In this document: positions 8,934 to 16,748 of the stretch, in pieces | Position numbering within the stretch: position 1 is the stretch's first letter | Layout: every line of letters starts with the position of its first letter | DNA from: Methylotenera_A sp046594885 | GTDB taxonomy: Bacteria; Pseudomonadota; Gammaproteobacteria; Burkholderiales; Methylophilaceae | Length of the DNA: 45,810 nucleotides | Assembly (NCBI GenBank): GCA_046594885.1 | Contig: JBKJRD010000075.1 | Location: 1 to 45,810 of the forward strand | Reading direction: 5' to 3' | The notes under the pieces: generated by a model | Told to the model about the DNA's origin: nothing | The model's input: the letters and a program-made list of their open reading frames with translations, nothing else | Database searches by the model: none | Program-made: the position numbers and the translations under genes

Positions 8934-9749
8934 TTAATCATCAATCGAAATGGTTTTAAATGTAGCAGGCACAGCTGGATATTCTAATTGTAATTTTTTT
9001 AATGCGTTAAATAATAATCTTGAAATCAATAAGTTACGATTCATTTTAGAATCTGCTGGAATAATATGCCAAGGCGCGTAGCTGGTGCTGGTCGCGCGCA
9101 TGGCATTTTCATACGCCTGCATATATTGCGGCCATAGTGCGCGTTCTTTTAAATCGTTCGGATTAAATTTCCAGGTTTTAGTCGGATCATCTAATCTATC
9201 TTGCAGCCGCGCTTTTTGTTCAGCTTTAGAAATATGCAAAAAGCATTTAATAATCACTGTGCCCGTTTCAGTCAACTGTTTTTCAAACGCATTAATCTGC
9301 GCATAACGGCGTTTGCATTCGGCATCGTCAATCCAATCGTGCACTTTCACAATTAATACATCTTCATAATGGCTGCGATTAAAAATCACAATTTCGCCTT
9401 TTTGCGGCACTTGTTTATGCACACGCCACAAATAATCGTGCGCTAACTCTTCTTCAGTTGGGCCTTTAAAGCTAGCTAAACGAATGCCTAACGGGTCGCA
9501 TTCGCTAAATACATGGCGCACAGTGCCATCTTTGCCGCTGGCATCCATGCCCTGCAAAATCAACAATACTTTACGTTTGTTTTGTGCATATAAAATATCT
9601 TGCAGCGCGTTAATTTTGCTGGCCAGTTTTTCTAGTTCCAACGCATCGGCTTTTTTGTGCTCACCGCGTTCAGATCGATCGGCAGTATCAAAATTTTTGA
9701 GTGAAAATTGTGTGTTAAGTTTGACACGATATTGCTGTAAATTAGTCAT
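8934..9749 (-). CDS. ppk2: Polyphosphate kinase 2 family protein
   Basis: A 271-residue cytoplasmic P-loop enzyme that moves phosphate between polyphosphate and nucleotides. It has Walker A GMDASGKDG at 67-75, the segment VIFNRSHYEDVLIVKVHDW (about 121-139) holding the Walker B region, and a lid-like region FLHISKAEQKARLQDRLDDP. One PPK2 domain of this length fits the short classes I or III. The direction (NDP or NMP phosphorylation) cannot be told by eye. The frame extends to 9791, but ATG 9749 has AAAGG 7 nt upstream and gives the usual N-terminus. It heads an operon with the kinase (6 nt gap) and regulator, which hints at control by phosphate or energy state (inference). Confidence 0.9.
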   Translation of the reverse strand: MTNLQQYRVKLNTQFSLKNFDTADRSERGEHKKADALELEKLASKINALQDILYAQNKRKVLLILQGMDASGKDGTVRHVFSECDPLGIRLASFKGPTEEELAHDYLWRVHKQVPQKGEIVIFNRSHYEDVLIVKVHDWIDDAECKRRYAQINAFEKQLTETGTVIIKCFLHISKAEQKARLQDRLDDPTKTWKFNPNDLKERALWPQYMQAYENAMRATSTSYAPWHIIPADSKMNRNLLISRLLFNALKKLQLEYPAVPATFKTISIDD

Positions 9750-10169
9750 CGCATAACCTTTAATATAATTATCACAATTTAACACATGCAAATCTGTTTT
9801 GGGCTAAGTAAAGCTGTCTCAACTATATTTCAAACTTAACCGCCATCATTTTTCATGCATATAACTTGGAGCGTTTTTACGCATTTTTTGTACATGTGTT
9901 GATTTACCTAAGTTACACTAAAAAAATGCAAGCTTTAAGGGTTTGGATTTAAACTATTTAATGGAATCACTTATATTATGTATATTAACTTTACCAAACA
10001 AGTTGCAATAATCGACAATCAATTTGAAATTGAATTTCTTAATTGCGCTATTGGTAAAGAAGATTATGCAACAAACTGCTAGTGCTAATTGCAACAAAAC
10101 CGCATACCAATCACATTAGGTTCAAAAGCCGCCAGTGAAGTTGGAAGTTGCGTGAATAAAGGGAATGAG
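9750..10169. other. Intergenic region, 420 nt
   Basis: Divergent spacer between ppk2 (leftward) and the DUF2254 gene (rightward). It must hold both promoters. A 34-codon frame at 9978-10082 has no good ribosome-binding site and no family resemblance, and I do not call it. I see no repeats or RNA genes. Confidence 0.6.
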
Positions 10170-11447
10170 ATGGCGTTTGGCTTAGATAGACTGATGTTTT
10201 TTCTTAAACGGCTTCGCGAGCGCCTGTGGGTGAAGCCATTGGTCATTTGCTTATTTTCAGTAGCTGGCGCAGTAGCCGCTGGAATAGCCGATGGCACTGG
10301 ATTAAGAGATTTTGTGCCTGAAATCTCTACCAATTCGATAGAAACAATGCTGTCCATCATGGCTTCTAGCATGTTGGTGATTGCAACCTTAGCAGTGACA
10401 TCCATGGTGGCGGCGTACGCATCTGCAAGCAACACTGTGACCCCCCGATCTATTAAATTAGTGATCGCTGACGATGTGTCGCAAAATGCGCTATCCACTT
10501 TTATTGGCGCGTTCATTTTCAGTATTGTCGCCCTCATCGCCGTCAAAAATAATTTCTATGAAACGGCAGGCCGATTTACCCTGTTCGCGCTTACCGTGTG
10601 TGTGTTTGTTGTGGTTGTATTTACATTTGTGAGATGGGTAGACCGAATCGCACGGCTGGGTCGAATGGGGCCAACCATCGACAAAGTCGAAGATGTGACG
10701 ACCAAGGCACTACTGCTACGACGCAAAAACCCCACGCTTTGCGGCGCTCCTGCATCGCAACTTATGCAGCGTGGTCAGCCTGTATTTGCGCCTGGCGTCG
10801 GATACGTTCAGCATATCGACGTTAAGTCACTACAGGCTTTTGCAAAAAAAACTGGTTGTCGCGTGTTGATTGCAGCATTGCCAGGTACTTTTGTAGCGCC
10901 AGGCCAACCTTTAGCATATATCTATGATGAACAGACCCAAATTGACAATGCACAGGCAATTAAAGCCTTCATTGTAGGTGGCGATCGGGTGTTTGACGAT
11001 GACCCTCGTTTTGGTCTGGTGGTGTTATCAGAAATCGCTGGCCGCGCATTATCGCCCGCGGTTAACGATCCTGGCACTGCCATCGATATTGTTGGCACCT
11101 TGGTTCGTATCTTCACGCTTTGGAGCAGGTTTGAAGAAGATGCAGAATCACCGCCGCCTTTTTATGATCGCGTAGCCGTTCCAGAAATCTCAGCGCAAGA
11201 TATGTTTGACGACGCTTTTACCGCTATCGCCAGAGACGGAGCTGGTACGATTGAGGTCGCAATTCGGTTGCTGAAAGCGCTGCATTCGCTTACATTGCTG
11301 GGTGATGCAAAGGTGAAAGAGGCGGCGATGCATCACGCGCGTATGGCGTTGGCGCGCTGTGAGAAAGCATTACAGCTTGCTGAAGAGATTGCCGCAGTGC
11401 GTGCATGTGCAAGCTTCGCAACCGTGACGCCAGACCCAGCATGCTAA
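10170..11447 (+). CDS. DUF2254-family membrane protein
   Basis: A 425-residue protein with about four N-terminal membrane helices (around 20-40, 60-85, 108-128 and 136-155), then a large soluble region with the motifs GRFTLFAL, ALSPAVNDPGTAIDIVGTL and DPRFGLVVLSEIAGRA. These are typical of the DUF2254 family, whose function is unknown. The frame extends upstream to 10089. ATG 10170 is preferred because AAAGGG lies 6 nt upstream and the protein then begins MAFGLDRLMFFLKRLRERLW. A GTG at 10152 is an alternative. The gene reads as more GC-rich than its neighbours, perhaps from transfer. It is followed 35 nt later by a DoxX gene. Confidence 0.85.
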   Translation: MAFGLDRLMFFLKRLRERLWVKPLVICLFSVAGAVAAGIADGTGLRDFVPEISTNSIETMLSIMASSMLVIATLAVTSMVAAYASASNTVTPRSIKLVIADDVSQNALSTFIGAFIFSIVALIAVKNNFYETAGRFTLFALTVCVFVVVVFTFVRWVDRIARLGRMGPTIDKVEDVTTKALLLRRKNPTLCGAPASQLMQRGQPVFAPGVGYVQHIDVKSLQAFAKKTGCRVLIAALPGTFVAPGQPLAYIYDEQTQIDNAQAIKAFIVGGDRVFDDDPRFGLVVLSEIAGRALSPAVNDPGTAIDIVGTLVRIFTLWSRFEEDAESPPPFYDRVAVPEISAQDMFDDAFTAIARDGAGTIEVAIRLLKALHSLTLLGDAKVKEAAMHHARMALARCEKALQLAEEIAAVRACASFATVTPDPAC

Positions 11448-11482
11448 CCCAGCACGCGAACAAGGATTAGCTCAATAAAAAC

Positions 11483-12004
11483 ATGGAGAACATTTTGCAA
11501 TGCAAACTATTGGTAGATGTATTGAATACTAAGGCCTCACGTTGGACGATTTTCGTCCGCTTGGCGCTAGTAGGCGTATTTATACCTGAAGGTATTCAGA
11601 AACTCATTTATCCAGAAATATTAGGCACAGGTCGCTTTATCAAAATGGGCATTCCTTTTCCTGAATTTACAGGCCCTTTTGTGGGCTGGCTAGAAATCAT
11701 TTGTGGGTTACTGATATTAATTGGCCTATTCACACGTTTTGCCAGCATCCCGCTGATTATCACCATGCTGGTGGCAATTATTGCGACAAAATTCCCCATA
11801 TGGATGGGGCATGACTGGATGCTAACTGCAGACATTATTTTCTATGTACGCGAACTCAAGAGCTATGGATTCTGGCCATTTATGCACGAAATTCGCCTCG
11901 ATTGGACGATGCTAATGGGGGCTTGTTATCTGCTTGCCGTCGGGGGCGGTCAATGGTCGCTCGATAAAAGCATAGTTTGGCGAAATAATAAGCCATATAA
12001 CTAA
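11483..12004 (+). CDS. DoxX-family membrane protein
   Basis: A 173-residue protein with about four helices and DoxX features: an early RLALVGVFIPEGIQKL segment, GPFVGWLEIICGLLILIGLFTRFA, then two later helices. DoxX/DoxD-like proteins are linked to quinone or thiosulfate redox chemistry in some organisms, but most, like this one, have no defined role. It probably forms an operon with the DUF2254 gene 35 nt upstream. It converges with the rhodanese gene, and I see no clear terminator between them. Confidence 0.85.
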   Translation: MENILQCKLLVDVLNTKASRWTIFVRLALVGVFIPEGIQKLIYPEILGTGRFIKMGIPFPEFTGPFVGWLEIICGLLILIGLFTRFASIPLIITMLVAIIATKFPIWMGHDWMLTADIIFYVRELKSYGFWPFMHEIRLDWTMLMGACYLLAVGGGQWSLDKSIVWRNNKPYN

Positions 12005-12073
12005 CTATGATTAACATTGGAAAATAGGCATTTGTGCATTTGTAACAACGCCACAGGCGCACCCATGGCAAAG

Positions 12074-12472
12074 CTATAATGCACCTGTTTTGCTTGTTAA
12101 CTTATTCCAGCCCACAATGCCAGCTTTCATCACACGCGCATCTTTATAACCTGCACTAATCGCACGTTCTGCTGCGGCGTGCGATGCTTGGCAATAGCTG
12201 TTATAACAGTAAAAAACCAGCGTGGCATTTTTGTCTTTTGGTAGTTCGGTCAAGGCATATTGATTATAAGAAGTTAGCAAAATCGCGCTGGGCACAACTC
12301 CTGCATCTTTACGCGCATTCTCATTGTTAGCATCTAAAATCGCCACATTTTTTGTTTTATTATCCACAAATTGTTTGACTTCATTCACTGAGATTTCTTT
12401 TACCGCTTCATTTGCCTGCGCCAACCCAACAAAAGCTAACACCAAAAGCATTGCGCTTAAAAATTGTTTCAT
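12074..12472 (-). CDS. Periplasmic rhodanese-like protein
   Basis: A 132-residue protein with a Sec signal peptide (MKQFLSAMLLVLAFVGLAQA, cleavage probably after AQA) and a single rhodanese domain. The strand LVFYCYNSYC is followed by QASHAAAERAISAGYKD. The Cys in YCYNS sits where the catalytic cysteine of rhodanese domains lies. Its periplasmic place points to sulfur-carrier or redox work rather than cyanide detoxification (inference). AGGGAATAAC precedes ATG 12472, a good ribosome-binding site. It is divergent from dhaL. Confidence 0.85.
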   Translation of the reverse strand: MKQFLSAMLLVLAFVGLAQANEAVKEISVNEVKQFVDNKTKNVAILDANNENARKDAGVVPSAILLTSYNQYALTELPKDKNATLVFYCYNSYCQASHAAAERAISAGYKDARVMKAGIVGWNKLTSKTGAL

Positions 12473-12626
12473 GTTATTCCCTAAAAATATTTAACAATTG
12501 ATGTGACTTAACTTTATTGAATTAGTTACGTTAGTCTGACTTTTTTATTTATCTTGGCACAGTTATTTGCCTTACTTAACACTAAAAATAGTGCAAAAAA
12601 TAAAGCTTTAGTTTTAAACTAAGCAT

Positions 12627-13250
12627 ATGAAAACTACTTTTATACTAACTGCCAGTCTAGCGATTCACGCCGCAATTGTGGCCAACGAATCTGCAATAGA
12701 ATCGCTAGACCGCGCGATTGGCGATGGCGACCATTATATTAATATGAAACGCGGTACCGAAATAATTGCAGGCATGTATAACGAATTACTACCTTTGCCC
12801 GCGGATGAAGCGTTAAACAAAATCGGCTTAAAACTATTAAGCACAATCGGCGGCGCTTCTGGGCCATTATTCGCCAGCTTTTTTATGGCTATGGCAAAAG
12901 TCATTAAACAAAATGGTGGCAACAATGCGCTTGAAATAGCCGCTGCATTTGCTGCTGGCGTGCAAGGCATTATGCAGCGTGGCAAAGCCAATCTAGGCGA
13001 AAAAACCATGTTAGATGTGCTGATTCCTGTATCTACCACGTTTACTCTAAGTGCTGCACAAGGTAAAAGTTTGGCTGAAATTTGCCAAGCCATTCAGCTG
13101 GCGGCAGACGTTGGCTTGGAATCCACCCGCAATTTAATTGCCAGCAAAGGCCGCGCGGCAGGTTTGGGTGAACGCGCGATTGGGCACTTGGATGCAGGTG
13201 CTAAAAGTTGCCAAGTGATGGTCAATACCGTGTGCGATTTACTGGTTTAA
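12627..13250 (+). CDS. dhaL: Dihydroxyacetone kinase, nucleotide-binding subunit DhaL
   Basis: A 207-residue all-helical DhaL domain, the nucleotide-binding half of dihydroxyacetone kinase. The Mg-ADP ligands are visible as Asp28, Asp33 and Asp35 in LDRAIGDGDHYINMKRG, together with GGASGPLFASFF and GRAAGLGERAIGHLDAGAKS. In E. coli the bound ADP is rephosphorylated by the PTS protein DhaM. No dhaM lies nearby, so ATP use or a distant PTS donor must be assumed. Odd: Tyr37 stands where most family members have Gly (DHG). It precedes dhaK by 26 nt, the reverse of the common dhaK-dhaL order. Confidence 0.92.
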   Translation: MKTTFILTASLAIHAAIVANESAIESLDRAIGDGDHYINMKRGTEIIAGMYNELLPLPADEALNKIGLKLLSTIGGASGPLFASFFMAMAKVIKQNGGNNALEIAAAFAAGVQGIMQRGKANLGEKTMLDVLIPVSTTFTLSAAQGKSLAEICQAIQLAADVGLESTRNLIASKGRAAGLGERAIGHLDAGAKSCQVMVNTVCDLLV

Positions 13251-13276
13251 ATCTAAAGTCAAAAGGTAAAAATTCA

Positions 13277-14275
13277 ATGAAAAAATTCGTTAACAATGTG
13301 GATAATCTTTTAATTGAAAGCTTATCTGGTTTTGCTGCAGCACACGCAGACATCGTTTATTTAAGTCTTGAACCCACCTACTTAACCCGCAAAATCAAGG
13401 CAAAAAGTAAAGTGGCGATTATTTCAGGCGGCGGTTCTGGGCATGAGCCATTACACGCTGGCTTCATTGGTTTTGGCATGTTAGATGCCGCTTGCCCCGG
13501 CCATGTGTTTACCTCGCCCACGCCAGATCAAATGCTGGCCGCAGCTCAAGCTGTACACGCGGATAAGGGCGTTTTATTCATCGTTAAAAATTATGCAGGC
13601 GACGTGATGAATTTTGAAATGGCAGCAGAAATGCTCAACATTGAAAACGCCACTGTATTAACATCTGACGACTGCGCTGTCACCAACAGCACTTATACCA
13701 CTGGCCGTCGCGGTGTGGCTGGCACCATGATTGTAGAAAAATGTGTGGGCAGTTTGGCAGAAACCGGTGCCAATTTACAAGCCTGCAAAGCGCTAGGCGA
13801 TAAAGTCAATCAGCGCACCGCCAGTATTGGCGTGGCTTTAACTAGCTGCACCGTACCAGCGGCTGGCCGCCCTACTTTTGATATTGCAGACAGCGAAATT
13901 GAAATGGGCGTGGGTATACATGGCGAGCCCGGTCGCAAACGTGAAGTGATGCGTGAAGCCAATCAGATAGTTGAAGATTTAGTAGCAGCTATTTTGGCGG
14001 ATTTTAAAGCGAGAAATATTGAGCTAAATGCTGAAGCTTTATTATTGATTAATGGATTTGGCGCCACACCATTAATGGAACTGTATTTAATCTACGATTG
14101 TGCAGTAACACTACTAGAAAAGCACCATATTAAAATCAGCCGCTCTTTGGTTGGCAATTATGTGACAGCACTTGATATGGCAGGTGCATCCATTACGTTA
14201 TGCTTATTAGATAAAGAAATAAAACAACATTGGGACAGCCCTGTACATACTGCAGCGTTACGTTGGAGCATGTAA
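13277..14275 (+). CDS. dhaK: Dihydroxyacetone kinase, substrate-binding subunit DhaK
   Basis: A 332-residue cytoplasmic DhaK. It binds dihydroxyacetone covalently through a histidine and receives phosphate from DhaL to give dihydroxyacetone phosphate. The key residues keep their places: His56 in GGGSGHEPLH, Asp109 in KNYAGDVMNF and the substrate-bound His215 in GVGIHGEPGRK. The frame opens at 13208 inside dhaL, but ATG 13277 (MKKFVNNVDNLL) has AAGG about 10 nt upstream and gives the standard N-terminus. In a methylotroph it could serve dihydroxyacetone or formaldehyde assimilation (inference). Confidence 0.94.
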   Translation: MKKFVNNVDNLLIESLSGFAAAHADIVYLSLEPTYLTRKIKAKSKVAIISGGGSGHEPLHAGFIGFGMLDAACPGHVFTSPTPDQMLAAAQAVHADKGVLFIVKNYAGDVMNFEMAAEMLNIENATVLTSDDCAVTNSTYTTGRRGVAGTMIVEKCVGSLAETGANLQACKALGDKVNQRTASIGVALTSCTVPAAGRPTFDIADSEIEMGVGIHGEPGRKREVMREANQIVEDLVAAILADFKARNIELNAEALLLINGFGATPLMELYLIYDCAVTLLEKHHIKISRSLVGNYVTALDMAGASITLCLLDKEIKQHWDSPVHTAALRWSM

Positions 14276-14400
14276 TTAAGTTAATTTTTTAGCTTAATGT
14301 TTAGACGCTGCAAAATATCTACACATGCAAAATAGCGATACGCATAGTCCATAAATGCTGGTTTAGCTAAAATGTTAGTTTTGTTAACACTATAATTTTA

Positions 14401-14433
14401 TCTCAAGGTCAATTTTATACATCAAACTTGAGA
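14401..14433. terminator. Weak hairpin at the 3' end of the GMC gene
   Basis: A 7-bp inverted repeat (tctcaag / cttgaga) with a 19-nt loop that spans the GMC stop codon. There is no strong T-run, so it is only a possible terminator for the dhaLK or GMC transcripts. Confidence 0.25.
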
Positions 14434-15879
14434 CAAATGGTTGCCTAATCTAGAAGCCAGCATCACCAAAGTAAAGGTTGGGTTACATCCCCCACCAGTC
14501 GAAAAAACGCTTGAACCAGCAATATATAAATTATCTGTTCCAAATACTTTCTGGTTTTTATCTGCTACGCCATACTTGCTGGATTCGGCCATTCTCGTTG
14601 TACCCATGTGATGCGCGTGAGGTGAAAAATTTATTAGAGGAATTTCTGTATTTAAAACATAATCCGCTAATTGCACTCTTGCCACGCCTAATCTCGCTAA
14701 TTCTTTTGCAGCTTCTATGCCGATAATTTTTATGGTCTGCCTATCTTTTTGGTTAAACTGCCAATCCAAAATTAACCTGGGAATGCCAAACATATCTTTT
14801 TCTTGGTCTAAAGTTATTCGGCTATTCAAATTAGGAGCTTGTTCAATCATGGAGCTGATAATACCATCGCCTTCGCAATCAAAATTCACTAGATTTCTGG
14901 ATAAATTAGTCGCAGTTTCTGATTTGCATACCAAGTTTCTCAAGGATTGTTTAAGCACTTTGGTTCTGCCATAACTGACTGGTTTAGCACTAGGATTAAA
15001 CGAAATCACACCGTTACCTATTTGGTGCTTTTGCATGAGCGCACTTTTGGGCTGCAAATTGATACCACCCGCAGCCCAAAAAGCTGGGTTATCGACCACA
15101 AATCTGCCATAACTCACATTGATGTGTTCCATAAAACACTTGCCAACCATGTTAGATTGATTACCTATACCACTGGTTAATTGTGAGTTGTTAGCCAGTA
15201 ACATTCTCGCGTTTGCTACACTGCCCATCGTCAACACAAATTCTTTTGCTTTAATTAAAGCTTTTTGCTTTTTATAATTAGTGACTTCCAAATGTTCGAC
15301 TGTGGATAAATTATCTTTTAGATGTATTTTAGTTAAATTGGCATGAATGATTAAATCAATCAACTTAGAATTTGAAAGCGCATCTATGTATTTACTATTA
15401 AATCTTGTGGGCGGACTGAATGCATGATTAAAATATTTAAAGTGGCTTCCAGGCCAAGTCTTTTTTTCAATAAAAGCGTCTTTAGGTAAATCCAGAATCT
15501 CTTTAGCATCATCAAAATACTCGAAAATATCTTTTCTGGCTATTGGCCATCCAGGTAAACTTGCATTTGGCTTGTTTTCAAAATCAAACTCATCAAAATA
15601 AGAGCACATTCCTGCCCAATGATTGGAAGCGCCACCAAGATAACGCAAGCGCAGTGTTTGCACTGCGTTAAAATCGTTCTCACCAACACTTTTACCTGCA
15701 TAAAGCTGTTGAGATGCCTCGCTGTACTCTAATCCACCACCCTCTAGCAGGGCAACACGCTTGCCTTTCTTAGCAAGCGTTATTGCAACAGTAATGCCTG
15801 CTGGGCCTGCGCCGCAGATGCAAACGTCATATTGTTTAGATTTAAAGGTTTTTGCCGCTTGATTAAGGTCTATTAGCAT
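14422..15879 (-). CDS. GMC-family FAD-dependent oxidoreductase
   Basis: A 485-residue flavoprotein. The Rossmann FAD site is GAGPAG at 23-28 with Glu46 in ALLEGG. The segment LRYLGGASNHWAGMC fits the GMC flavin loop, and the C-terminal HAHHMGTTRM and NLYIAGSSVFSTGGGCNPTFT match the gluconate/pyranose-dehydrogenase-like GMC branch. Substrates there are sugars or alcohols, and none can be named here. No signal peptide is seen. Seventy nt upstream lies a 55-residue protein with a twin-arginine signal, as in dehydrogenases whose catalytic subunit is exported by a Tat partner (inference). It is convergent with dhaK. Confidence 0.88.
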   Translation of the reverse strand: MLIDLNQAAKTFKSKQYDVCICGAGPAGITVAITLAKKGKRVALLEGGGLEYSEASQQLYAGKSVGENDFNAVQTLRLRYLGGASNHWAGMCSYFDEFDFENKPNASLPGWPIARKDIFEYFDDAKEILDLPKDAFIEKKTWPGSHFKYFNHAFSPPTRFNSKYIDALSNSKLIDLIIHANLTKIHLKDNLSTVEHLEVTNYKKQKALIKAKEFVLTMGSVANARMLLANNSQLTSGIGNQSNMVGKCFMEHINVSYGRFVVDNPAFWAAGGINLQPKSALMQKHQIGNGVISFNPSAKPVSYGRTKVLKQSLRNLVCKSETATNLSRNLVNFDCEGDGIISSMIEQAPNLNSRITLDQEKDMFGIPRLILDWQFNQKDRQTIKIIGIEAAKELARLGVARVQLADYVLNTEIPLINFSPHAHHMGTTRMAESSKYGVADKNQKVFGTDNLYIAGSSVFSTGGGCNPTFTLVMLASRLGNHLSQV

Positions 15880-15949
15880 GACATGTTCACATTTAAAGTA
15901 AGTGGTTTTAGTTAAGTATTTTAAGACATCGCTAAAAAACTAAACTTGT

Positions 15950-16117
15950 TCAAAAATCGGTTTTGAGTAAAACCCATCCATTAACAATAATTATATCGCT
16001 GTCGTTAGCCACAATTTCTTTAGGCAATTGGCTTAAAAACAAATAGGCCAGGGGTTGAAATGCTAAAAAACCGATTAGCGTGCGACGCGTTTTGCTTATT
16101 TTGTTTTGGTTGCTCAT
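15950..16117 (-). CDS. Small protein with twin-arginine signal, partner candidate of the GMC enzyme
   Basis: The ATG at 16117 is preceded by AGGA with 8 nt spacing, and the frame runs 55 codons to TGA at 15950. The start MSNQNKISKTRRTLIGFLAF contains Arg11-Arg12 in TRRTLIG, then a hydrophobic stretch to about residue 31, as in Tat signals. The tail ends VNGWVLLKTDF. It lies 70 nt upstream of the GMC gene on the same strand. Tiny Tat-signal proteins next to GMC dehydrogenases are known in other bacteria (gamma-subunit-like). The role here, export or assembly of the flavoprotein, is inference. Too short for a family match by eye. Confidence 0.65.
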   Translation of the reverse strand: MSNQNKISKTRRTLIGFLAFQPLAYLFLSQLPKEIVANDSDIIIVNGWVLLKTDF

Positions 16118-16374
16118 GATTTTTGTCCTATTTAATACTAAGATTGAAACATTATCTTTAAGCGTATTATTACTTAAATAACAATACCTTAATAGCGGTA
16201 ATATAGCCTAATAAATCATCACCAATCATGTAAATGCTAATCAGCTGTTTTTGAATCGGCTCTCAACAATTTATCAGGTTTAGCAAGCCAATGGAATGAT
16301 GCGATTATTTTGCGTTGCAAAGCAACTTTGCTTAATTAAAAATTCCCGTCTTGCCTCATCGCGATGGTTATGCA

Positions 16375-16638
16375 TTAAGATAACCATCCCGCGTTTTTAT
16401 CCACCCACTTTAAACTCATCCAATACCAAATCGTCATCGGAATCATCATGGCAAACCAGTTCCAATCGTGAATCAAAAACAATCTGCCGACCATGGGTTT
16501 ACGTGAAAAATGTACCCAAGGTACACAATATAAAGCAAACACTACGCAGAAAATTAACGTAATTAGCGCCATTTTACGGGTGTGCACATTGGCATAAGCC
16601 AGCGTTACCCAAAAAGGTGTTTTGTCGATTTTTTTCAT
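16375..16638 (-). CDS. Small two-helix membrane protein, unknown
   Basis: An 87-residue protein, ATG 16638 with AAAAGG 5 nt upstream, so translation is well supported. It has two hydrophobic stretches: residues about 24-42 (ALITLIFCVVFALYCVPWV) and about 59-76 (WNWFAMMIPMTIWYWMSLKW), with a basic loop between (HFSRKPMVGR). Rich in Trp and Met. I recognise no family. It is divergent from ycaO with 110 nt between them and is followed by 257 nt of spacer before the Tat mini-protein, so its operon status is unclear. Confidence 0.7.
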   Translation of the reverse strand: MKKIDKTPFWVTLAYANVHTRKMALITLIFCVVFALYCVPWVHFSRKPMVGRLFLIHDWNWFAMMIPMTIWYWMSLKWVDKNAGWLS

Positions 16639-16748
16639 AAACGCCTTTTAATTTGAGTTAATTCGCATGTTAACTCAAAACAATATTTAAGTGGTTAAAG
16701 CGTGCGCATGATATTCTGCTAGCCTTATTTATTTAGCGGCTTAATTTC

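Noticed and set aside
9978..10082. 34-codon ORF (MYINFTKQVAII...) upstream of the DUF2254 gene
   Set aside because: No ribosome-binding site at proper spacing, no hydrophobic or family pattern, length expected by chance.
10085..10546. 153-residue frame antisense to the DUF2254 gene
   Set aside because: Shadow of a clear family gene; low-complexity composition.
12553..12571. Possible sigma-54 promoter (TTGGCAC ... TTGC) upstream of dhaL
   Set aside because: GG and GC are 11 nt apart; sigma-54 promoters need 10, and the downstream base is not the usual A or T.
16313..16336. Hairpin GCAAAG-CAA-CTTTGC as a terminator
   Set aside because: Short stem with a 3-nt loop and no T-run on either strand.
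16296..16562. 88-residue frame on the plus strand opposite the 87-residue membrane protein
   Set aside because: The minus-strand frame has a strong ribosome-binding site and clear membrane helices; this one has neither.
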